From the NCBI RefSeq assembly GCF_003206715.1, contig NZ_PZJU01000008.1, forward strand, positions 19,848 through 72,498: DNA of 52,651 nucleotides, given 5' to 3'. The notes under the pieces are model-generated. The model ran no database searches and was not told where the DNA came from. It saw only the letters and a program-made list of their open reading frames with translations. Origin of the DNA: Salinicola peritrichatus. Its GTDB lineage: Bacteria > Pseudomonadota > Gammaproteobacteria > Pseudomonadales > Halomonadaceae. A program made the translations under genes and the position numbers. Shown one piece after another: positions 24,941-32,274 of this stretch (position 1 is its first letter; each line of letters starts with the position of its first letter).

Positions 24941-26221
24941 ATGTCTTATCGCTACAATCGCTTGTCACTGGCCATCGTACTGATCGGCGCCACTGCTTCG
25001 GGGCAGGCCATGGCGGGTGCATTTCAGTTGCAGGAACAGAGCGTCAGCGGTCAGGGCACGTCCTGGGCGGGACGGGCATCCAATGTCCAGGATGCCACCA
25101 TCGTTTTCGGCAACCCGGCGGGAATGTCTTTTCTGGACAGGGCGCAGTTGACTGCGGGCACCCATTACATTGATGCCAGTTCCGATATTCGCAACCAGAG
25201 TGGCAGCCAGCCACAGGGCATGACGGGACTTACCCAGACTACTGGCAGTGAAGACGGTGACATGATCCCGCACAAGGCGATTCCCTTCGGCTACTACGTT
25301 CAGCCGCTTGATGATCGCTGGAGCTTCGGCCTTGGTGTTTACGCTCCTTTCGGGCTGATCACCGACTACAATGACGATTTCAAGGGACGTTATTTTGGCA
25401 ACTACAGCGAAGTCGAAGTGATCACCGCGCAGCCGACCCTCTCCTATCGTTTCAATGAACAGTTCGCCATCGGTGTCGGCATCACCTACAACACCATCAA
25501 TGGCGAACTCGAGAGCAAGACACCTAATCCGACGGCGCCTTCGGCCGCTGGCGACGGTACGGTAAACGTCGACGGCGATGACGAAGCCTGGGGCTACAAC
25601 ATCGGCTTGATCTACCGGCCGGTGGAGTCGACTACCTTGGGGCTGACCTACCGCTCCAAGGTCGATTACACCCTGGACGGTGATATCCACGCGGACAATG
25701 TCTTCGGCTACCCTGACCAAAATGCCAGAGGCGATGCCTCGCTCGATATCACGTTGCCGGAAACCATCGACTTCTCGGTCACGCATCAGCTCGACGATCG
25801 CTGGACCGTCATGGCGGGAGCGACGTACATTCGCTGGAGTCGCTTCGACGAGCTCGTGGTCGATAACAACCTGAACATCCCCGTCGAAGAGCAGCAGGAT
25901 TACGAGGACGCCTGGCAGTACTCCGCCGGCCTTTCCTATCAACCCAATCCGCAATGGGTCTTTCGTGGCGGCATCGCGTATGACGAGTCGCCCATCAAGG
26001 ACAGCGTGCGTACCGTGCGCGTGCCGTCTGCCGACCGCACGCTGGTTTCTATCGGCGCAGGCTGGACACCGATTCCCGACCTGACCATCGATGCCGCCTA
26101 CAGCTACATCTGGGAAGATCGCGCCGACGTCGATCTGCAGGACGAAAACGGTAACTCCTATCAGGCCGAATACGACAACTCGCTCAACCTGTTCGGCGTG
26201 CAGGCGACCTATCGCTTCTAG
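24941..26221 (+). CDS. fadL: FadL-type outer-membrane long-chain fatty acid/hydrocarbon transporter
   Basis: The 426-residue protein has a signal peptide (cleavage near AMA-GAF) and then the FadL hatch signature GAFQLQEQSVSGQGTSWAGR with the NPAGMSFL block. The rest is a beta-barrel with alternating aromatic strands, ending in YRF as expected for BAM recognition. It moves fatty acids or other hydrophobic compounds through the outer membrane. It is followed by a strong hairpin and is probably monocistronic. Confidence 0.93.
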   Translation: MSYRYNRLSLAIVLIGATASGQAMAGAFQLQEQSVSGQGTSWAGRASNVQDATIVFGNPAGMSFLDRAQLTAGTHYIDASSDIRNQSGSQPQGMTGLTQTTGSEDGDMIPHKAIPFGYYVQPLDDRWSFGLGVYAPFGLITDYNDDFKGRYFGNYSEVEVITAQPTLSYRFNEQFAIGVGITYNTINGELESKTPNPTAPSAAGDGTVNVDGDDEAWGYNIGLIYRPVESTTLGLTYRSKVDYTLDGDIHADNVFGYPDQNARGDASLDITLPETIDFSVTHQLDDRWTVMAGATYIRWSRFDELVVDNNLNIPVEEQQDYEDAWQYSAGLSYQPNPQWVFRGGIAYDESPIKDSVRTVRVPSADRTLVSIGAGWTPIPDLTIDAAYSYIWEDRADVDLQDENGNSYQAEYDNSLNLFGVQATYRF

Positions 26222-26262
26222 GCCCTGGGTTCGTCTATCGACGATCCCGCTCGACCACTCTG

Positions 26263-26286
26263 CGACCCCGGCCTTGGCCGGGGTCG
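26263..26286 (+). terminator. Hairpin terminator after fadL
   Basis: CGACCCCGGCC-TT-GGCCGGGGTCG is a perfect 11-bp inverted repeat starting 42 bp after the fadL stop. There is no T run, but it isolates fadL from the next gene. Confidence 0.75.
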
Positions 26287-26514
26287 TCGCGTAATGGCGG
26301 GCGTGTCGGTCTGGCGGCGCATCGACGCCAGCCATATGGCGCTCGAATCCGGGGGCGATGATTAAGATGCACAACCGTCGTCAGTCGTTTCCGAACCGTT
26401 ACACAATGAAAAATTTGGTCACTCATTCGCCCTCCATGGGCGATGGAGAGGCGAGATACTAAATGAACTCCAGGCAGACGACTCAGGCCTCCCTTTCCAT
26501 CAAGGAGACTATCG

Positions 26515-29500
26515 ATGGCCCCTTCCGTGAACTCAGATCGCGAAATCGAGACACCGGATACCGCTGGCGCACCGGCGGACTCTCCGCAGTGGGTGTCGAC
26601 GCTGGTCAGGGCCATCGCCTCGGGCAAGACCGACGGCGAGACAGAAGAGACCGACGCTGCGGAGAAGCCCGAGCAGACCTCCGATACGTCGCTGAGCGCC
26701 GAGCAGATACGTGAAAAGTACGACATCCCCGACTTCAGTCAGGATGGCCTGATAGAGATCAAGGTCGACGGTGACAAGACCGTCGGCGAGAAGGCCGCCG
26801 AGGATTTCATCCAGGGCATCCGTGACGACGTGGAGAGCGGCAAGCTGAGCGAAGACTCCGACGAGGCCAAGCTGGTCGATCTGATCGACGCCCAGGGCGC
26901 CGTCGACAACGGCTACGACCTCTATGGTTATGTCGAGCTGATGGAATCCGGCGGCTCGACCTATCGGGAATCCCAGATCGATCCAACCCACCTGACCAGC
27001 GAAGATGCCAAGGCACTCATCGACGAAGACGAACTCGCCAAGCAGATTTCCGAGCTGATGCAGAAGGAGGACATCGGCAAACGCTACAATGACGCACTGC
27101 AAGGCGCCATCGAAGACATTCCCGGCGACAAGCTCGATGATGTGAAGAGCAAGGTCAACGAAGCGCTATTCGAGCCGGACAGCGACGACCCCAACCTGGA
27201 TTTCGAGGACTACGTCATCGCCGTGAAGGAGAAGGCGGAGGCGACGGACGATGAGGAACTGTCGGACAAGATCCAGACCGAGGTCGATAACTACTTCGAA
27301 GCGCTGCAGGCGCTCGACCCGGACAGTTACGAGGCCCGAAAACAGACCTTCGACCAGAACATGATGACGCATCAGCTCGACGGCTACATGGAGCATCCCG
27401 AGTCGGTCGATGCGGAAAATGTCAGGACTGGCCTGCGTGACACCATCGACATCGTGCAGGGCGGCATCAACAGTGTGCTCCAGCATCTGGACAAGACCGA
27501 CAAGTCCTATAACGCCTATCAGACCCTGAATCGCGATCTGGAATCGTTCAAGTCCTCCCTATCCAACCTGTCGGCGGGCGAGCACAAGAAACTCGCCGAA
27601 TCCCTGCGCCTGGCGACTGAGGTCACCAACCGGCCGGGTATCAGTCAGGCGGAAAAGGACAAGCTGTTCCAGAAGATCGTCAACGACAATCTGACAGCGT
27701 TGCCAGAGGCGGAAAAAGGGACCTTCAAGAAGGTTCTCGATTCGGCCAGCTCCAGCGGCACGCTGGGTGCCATGAGCGGGATGATGAGCCTGATCAGCGG
27801 TGGCATGCAGATATCCAATGGCGGCTGGGACGAGATGACCACCGATGAGCGGGTGGGGGCCGTCCGGGACTTGGTGGGGGCGCTCAGTTTCGGCAACGAT
27901 TTTGCCAAGTTCGGTTCGAATCTCATCGAGACGCTGGGCGGAAAGCGCGAGGTGCCCGGCATCGAAGGCGGCGTGCCGCGCGCCAATGCGACCGCCTGGC
28001 TTGGGCTGCTGGGCGACAACTTCCCTGACATCTGGAGATCCGGCGCCGACGTCAAGGCCGATCTCTTCGCCGAAAACATCAGTCTGCGCGTGGACAACGG
28101 GTCCCGGAGTCTCGGCAATCAAGGCATTCCACTCGACGATCTCGATGAGAACGGGCGGAGAAACTTCGACAAGCTGGCGGAAAATCTGGGCAACCAGATG
28201 ATCGACACCGGCACCAGGACCTCGGGCACCGACATCGCCAAGAAGGTGGGGCGCTCGTATCTGCGCTTCATGGGGGGCGCGGGCCTGGATATCACCGGCG
28301 GCGTCATGGATCTCGTCACCGGCGTCAAGAAGCTCAAGGACGCCGATACGGCGCTGGAGAGAGCCGGCGCCGGTATTCAGATAGGGCTGGGCTCCTCGAC
28401 CACCGGCATGGCGATCGCCAACACGGTCTCGATGTTCGCCCCCAGTGGCAGCAACCTTGCCGCCAACCTCGGTGGTATCGGCACCCGCGTGATGAGCGGG
28501 ATCTTCATGGGGGCGCGCGTGGCTGGTCCCATCCTGGGCGTCGTCGGCACCGTCTTCGGCGTCGCCGGAACGCTGATCGCCGAAGCGATCAATCATCAGA
28601 AAATGCAGAAGCTGACCGACTCCCAGGGAGAGTTCTTCAAGGATCTCTCCGAGTACGGCGTGACCGAGGAGGATTGGGGCGACAAGCTCGAGTTCGCCCG
28701 CTACGAGTCCTACATGTACGGCGGCCGGGATTCGCCCGACGACCAGTCGATCTTCGACTACCAGTCGAAGGAGTGGCAGCACTTCCAGGATACCGAGGGC
28801 GAACACGGCAGCTCGCTCTCCCGGCTGGCGCCCCATCTGCACAAGGACGGTGACCCCGGCACCGAGAATCTGTGGGAGAAACATCTGACCGGTGGCACCA
28901 CGCGGCAGACCGGCAAGGACCATGTCAGCAAGACCGACGACTGGCGCCCCTGGAGCGACACCGACCTGGAGGCCGGCGACGAAGGCCTGGGCACTGACGA
29001 GCTGCGTCGAAACTCCCGCATGGACGCGATGATGACGCTCTATGGCAAGGATTTCTTTGATGCCCATAAAGCAGAAATCGACACTGTCGCCGCCGTGTGG
29101 GACGACTGGAACGGCAGCGATGCCATCGTCAGCCGAGATGATCTTCGGGATATCGTGGCGGACGAGGGAAAGAGTCAGGAGGAGCAGGATGCTGCACAGT
29201 TCCTGCTGGACGAGAACGGCTTCTACGACGGGTTGGACTCGTTGAAACAGGGCGGAGACGGTGACGCCAAGATCAGCACCAACGATCTCGACACCTGGCT
29301 GGAAGAGCTCGGCGAGGACAGCGTGGAGGAGTATCGACAGACAGCGGCGGCCAACGATTATGGTTCCGCGTTCCTGCAGGATCACTCGGCCGAACTCCAA
29401 ACGATCGCCGAGCGCTGGAATGACTGGAACGGCAAGGACGATATCGTCAGCCGGACGGATCTTCAGAAGATCGTCGACGATGGCGGCAGGAGCGATGCCG

Positions 29501-29967
29501 AGCATGAGGCAGCGAACCTGCTGCTCGACAACGAGGGGCTGTTCGACACCCTGGACACTTTCCAGAAAGGTGGCGGCAAGGATAGCAAGATCAGTACCCG
29601 GGACCTCGACGACTGGCTCGCGACCATCGGCGAAGTCGGGCTGGATGATTACCGTCGGGCCTCGGTCGTGGGGGACTACGACGTCGATTTCTATCGTGAC
29701 AACGAGGAGGCGCTGACCGTGGCGATCGACAGTTGGGACGACTGGAACGGCAAGGACGATATCGTCAGCCGCGATGATCTCGAGAAGTTCGCCGATGACG
29801 AGGATCGCGACGAAAGCGAACAGGAAGCGGCGGCACTGCTGTTGGAGGATCAGGGGCTGTTCGAAGTGCTCGATACCTTCAAGAAGAGCGATGGCAGCGA
29901 CGAAAAGATCAGCACCAAGGATCTCAACGCCTGGCTCGAGACGATCGGCGTCGAGCGGCGCGCCTGA
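26515..29967 (+). CDS. Large acidic orphan protein, HrpF/NolX/HrpK (type III translocon/effector)-like
   Basis: The 1150-residue, very acidic protein has no signal peptide. A polar N-terminal region is followed by a short hydrophobic segment (about 415-432) and a long Gly/Ala-rich hydrophobic block (about 620-698; GPILGVVGTVFGVAGTLIAE) that could insert in a membrane. Three ~106-residue repeats close the protein (starting near 843, 949 and 1055), each with WNDWNGKDDIVSR and a LDTFKK...KISTKDL...WL module. The module style and architecture resemble HrpK/NolX/HrpF proteins of type III systems; this is recognised from memory and not tested. No secretion genes lie nearby. The ATG follows AAGGAGA. 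It sits between two strong hairpins as a single-gene unit. Confidence 0.6.
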   Translation: MAPSVNSDREIETPDTAGAPADSPQWVSTLVRAIASGKTDGETEETDAAEKPEQTSDTSLSAEQIREKYDIPDFSQDGLIEIKVDGDKTVGEKAAEDFIQGIRDDVESGKLSEDSDEAKLVDLIDAQGAVDNGYDLYGYVELMESGGSTYRESQIDPTHLTSEDAKALIDEDELAKQISELMQKEDIGKRYNDALQGAIEDIPGDKLDDVKSKVNEALFEPDSDDPNLDFEDYVIAVKEKAEATDDEELSDKIQTEVDNYFEALQALDPDSYEARKQTFDQNMMTHQLDGYMEHPESVDAENVRTGLRDTIDIVQGGINSVLQHLDKTDKSYNAYQTLNRDLESFKSSLSNLSAGEHKKLAESLRLATEVTNRPGISQAEKDKLFQKIVNDNLTALPEAEKGTFKKVLDSASSSGTLGAMSGMMSLISGGMQISNGGWDEMTTDERVGAVRDLVGALSFGNDFAKFGSNLIETLGGKREVPGIEGGVPRANATAWLGLLGDNFPDIWRSGADVKADLFAENISLRVDNGSRSLGNQGIPLDDLDENGRRNFDKLAENLGNQMIDTGTRTSGTDIAKKVGRSYLRFMGGAGLDITGGVMDLVTGVKKLKDADTALERAGAGIQIGLGSSTTGMAIANTVSMFAPSGSNLAANLGGIGTRVMSGIFMGARVAGPILGVVGTVFGVAGTLIAEAINHQKMQKLTDSQGEFFKDLSEYGVTEEDWGDKLEFARYESYMYGGRDSPDDQSIFDYQSKEWQHFQDTEGEHGSSLSRLAPHLHKDGDPGTENLWEKHLTGGTTRQTGKDHVSKTDDWRPWSDTDLEAGDEGLGTDELRRNSRMDAMMTLYGKDFFDAHKAEIDTVAAVWDDWNGSDAIVSRDDLRDIVADEGKSQEEQDAAQFLLDENGFYDGLDSLKQGGDGDAKISTNDLDTWLEELGEDSVEEYRQTAAANDYGSAFLQDHSAELQTIAERWNDWNGKDDIVSRTDLQKIVDDGGRSDAEHEAANLLLDNEGLFDTLDTFQKGGGKDSKISTRDLDDWLATIGEVGLDDYRRASVVGDYDVDFYRDNEEALTVAIDSWDDWNGKDDIVSRDDLEKFADDEDRDESEQEAAALLLEDQGLFEVLDTFKKSDGSDEKISTKDLNAWLETIGVERRA
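29041..29964 (+). repeat. Three tandem ~318-bp coding repeats (106 residues each)
   Basis: The units begin near 29041, 29359 and 29677. Shared positions include YxxxF, a WxDWNGxDxIVSRxDL stretch, an E-x-x-A-A-x-x-L-L helix, GLFDTLDTF-like and KISTxDLxxWLxxIG. Repeats 2 and 3 are closer to each other than to repeat 1 in the DWNGKDDIVSR stretch. Confidence 0.85.
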
Positions 29968-30001
29968 GATCGTACGGCTATTCGGCGTCCGCTGACGGAT
30001 T

Positions 30002-30029
30002 CGACCCCCGGCCATGAGGCCGGGGGTCG
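30002..30029. terminator. Bidirectional hairpin between converging genes
   Basis: CGACCCCCGGCC-ATGA-GGCCGGGGGTCG is a perfect 12-bp stem between the end of the HrpK-like gene (+) and the end of the M13 peptidase gene (-). There is no long T run on either strand. Confidence 0.7.
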
Positions 30030-30062
30030 TCGTTCAGGCGCGTGGGAATCTTCCAGAGAAAC

Positions 30063-32198
30063 CTACCAGATCATCACCCGCTTTTCGGGCGGCAGGTAGA
30101 GGTCGTCGCCGGGCACGACACCGAAGGCGTCGTACCACGTATCCATGTTGCGCACGATGCCGTTGACCCGGAACTGCGACGGCGAGTGGGGATCGCTCTG
30201 GACCCGATTGATCATCTCCTCCTCGCGCATCAGGCGCCGCCAGACCTGGCCCCAGGCCAGGAAGAAGCGCTGATCACCGGTAAAGCCGTCGATGACCGGA
30301 GCGGGTTCGCCATCGAGCGAGCGGTGATAGGCGCTCAGGGCGATGTTCACGCCTCCGAGGTCGCCGATGTTCTCCCCTATCGTCAACTGCGGATTGAGTG
30401 AATAACCCGGTATCGGTTGGTACTGCGCATACTGCTGGCCGAGACGCTCGGCCAGTTGGTCGAAATGCTCGGCGTCGGTGGGCGTCCACCAGTCGGTCAG
30501 CATGCCGGTGCCGTCCGACTTGCGGCCCTGGTCGTCGAAACCGTGGCTCATCTCATGACCGATCACCGCGCCGATGCCGCCGTAGTTGACCGCCGGATCG
30601 GCGTTCGGATCGAAGAAGGGCGGCTGCAGGATCGCCGCCGGAAACACGATCTCGTTGCGTGAGGGCGAATAGTAGGCATTGACGGTCTGCGGGGTCATGA
30701 ACCACTCGTCCCGGTCCACCGGCCCGCCGAGCTTGGCCAGATCGTCCTGCCAGTGCCACTGGCGTGCCGCACCGACGTCGCCATAGAGATCGTCGGCGCG
30801 AATGGTCATGCCGGCGTAGGTTTCCCAGTGATCGGGATAGGCGATCTTGGCGGTGAAGGCGTCGAGCTTTTCCAGCGCCCGCTGACGGGTCCGGTCGGTC
30901 ATCCAGCTCACCTGGTGTTGCAGACGATCGCGATAGGCGTCTTCGAGATTGGTGACCAGCGTCTCCATCTCGCTCTTGGCCCGGGGCGGGAAATGCAGCA
31001 TCACATAGAGCTTGCCGGCGGCCTGCCCCAGGAGATCGTTGATCAGCGATACACCGCGCTTCCAGCGTTCGCGCTGCTCCGGCTGGCCGGACAGACGCTT
31101 GCCGTGGAAATCGAAGTGAGCCCGGCTGAAGTCGCTCGAGAGGTAAGGACTGTTGGCGTCCAGCAATCTAAACGTCGTATAGGTCTTGAGCGTCGAGAGC
31201 GGCGTTTCGTCATAAAGCCGTGCCAGCTCGCGAATGGCGGTGTTCTCCGCCAGCACGACCTTGTCCTGCCCGGCAAGACCGCTGGCCGAGAGCCATGGCT
31301 GCCAGGGGAAGCCGGGGGCGTATTCGGCGAGTCGATTCTGGTCTAGCGGGTTGTAGGTCAGATCGCGATCCCGCTGTTTGGCCGGTGCCCACTCGACCCT
31401 CGCCATGGCGGTCTCCAGCTCGAGGATGCGCTGCGCACTCTGCCGGGGATGGGGCTGCCCGGCCAATGCGAGCAGCCTGTCGATGTAGCCGAGGTAGGCC
31501 TGGCGAATCGCGTCGAAGCGCGGATCGTCGCCGAGATAGTAGTCCCGAGTGGGCAGGATTAGCGGAATCTGCGACAGGTAGACGGCGTAGCGATCCGGCG
31601 CCTTGACGTCGATATCGATCTCTGGCGTCACGATAGCCGGCACGCCGAGGCGGCTGTCGGCGCTGAACCGGGCCAGATCCCCCTTGCTCCCGATCGCCGC
31701 CAGGCGCTCCAGGTCCGGTATCAGCGGCGTGAGGCCCTTGGCCTCGATAGCGCCCTCGTCCATCCAGGCGTGGTAGAGATCGCCCAACCGCTGCTGGGGC
31801 GAGTTCGGCGGGGTATCGGCGCCATCGAGCTGGCGGAGAATGTCGCGCACCTGCTGTTCGGCGCGGTCGGCCAGCACGGTAAAGGCGCCGTAGTTGCTGC
31901 GGTCGGCCGGAATCGAGGTGCGTGCCAGCCAGCCGCCGTTGACGTAGTGGTAGAAGTCGTCGCCAGGGGCGACGCTGGTGTCGCGGGCGCTCAGGTCGAC
32001 GCCCCAGGTTCCTAGCTTGGTAGTAGTGGTGGCCGGCGCCGACGCGTGCGATGGGGCGGATGAGCTTGAGGTTGTCGAGGATGGCGATTTGCCCTGACTG
32101 CCAGCAGCAAATGGGCTTGAACCGGCGGTACCGGCGATCACCAGGAACACGGTGGCGCGGCGGATCGCCGAAGTTGATATGAAGTGTCTATCAGTCAT
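30063..32198 (-). CDS. M13-family (neprilysin-like) zinc metallopeptidase, exported
   Basis: The 711-residue protein has an N-terminal signal-like hydrophobic segment (AIRRATVFLVIAGTAG) and a Ser/Ala-rich linker. The peptidase domain then starts with SARDTSVAPGDDFYHYVNGGW. The zinc motif HEMSH is near residue 547, and the third ligand is in GENIGDLGG. The family cleaves oligopeptides up to about 40 residues on the amino side of hydrophobic residues. It lies directly downstream of the TonB-dependent receptor but is separated from it by an intrinsic terminator, so it may have its own promoter or depend on read-through. Periplasmic peptide trimming is the likely job. Confidence 0.93.
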   Translation of the reverse strand: MTDRHFISTSAIRRATVFLVIAGTAGSSPFAAGSQGKSPSSTTSSSSAPSHASAPATTTTKLGTWGVDLSARDTSVAPGDDFYHYVNGGWLARTSIPADRSNYGAFTVLADRAEQQVRDILRQLDGADTPPNSPQQRLGDLYHAWMDEGAIEAKGLTPLIPDLERLAAIGSKGDLARFSADSRLGVPAIVTPEIDIDVKAPDRYAVYLSQIPLILPTRDYYLGDDPRFDAIRQAYLGYIDRLLALAGQPHPRQSAQRILELETAMARVEWAPAKQRDRDLTYNPLDQNRLAEYAPGFPWQPWLSASGLAGQDKVVLAENTAIRELARLYDETPLSTLKTYTTFRLLDANSPYLSSDFSRAHFDFHGKRLSGQPEQRERWKRGVSLINDLLGQAAGKLYVMLHFPPRAKSEMETLVTNLEDAYRDRLQHQVSWMTDRTRQRALEKLDAFTAKIAYPDHWETYAGMTIRADDLYGDVGAARQWHWQDDLAKLGGPVDRDEWFMTPQTVNAYYSPSRNEIVFPAAILQPPFFDPNADPAVNYGGIGAVIGHEMSHGFDDQGRKSDGTGMLTDWWTPTDAEHFDQLAERLGQQYAQYQPIPGYSLNPQLTIGENIGDLGGVNIALSAYHRSLDGEPAPVIDGFTGDQRFFLAWGQVWRRLMREEEMINRVQSDPHSPSQFRVNGIVRNMDTWYDAFGVVPGDDLYLPPEKRVMIW

Positions 32199-32219
32199 GA
32201 TGTCTCGGTAGTTCGGATG

Positions 32220-32246
32220 AAAAAAGCCGCTGCACGAGTCAGCGGC
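32220..32246 (-). terminator. Intrinsic terminator downstream of the TonB-dependent receptor
   Basis: Read on the minus strand, GCCGCTG-ACTCGTG-CAGCGGC is followed at once by six T. It lies 29 bp past the receptor stop and before the M13 gene. This is a textbook rho-independent terminator. Confidence 0.88.
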
Positions 32247-32274
32247 AATCGATCGTTAAGGAACGCGTTGCCCG

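Noticed and set aside
26392-26426. Possible hrp box upstream of the HrpK-like gene (CGAACC ... CACTCA)
   Set aside because: The spacing is about 21 bp instead of 15-16 and the first motif lacks the GG. It does not support HrpL-type control.
27559-30015. Long open frame on - opposite the HrpK-like gene
   Set aside because: It mirrors the coding bias of the + gene, has no recognisable motifs, and the + frame has a good ribosome-binding site and internal repeats.
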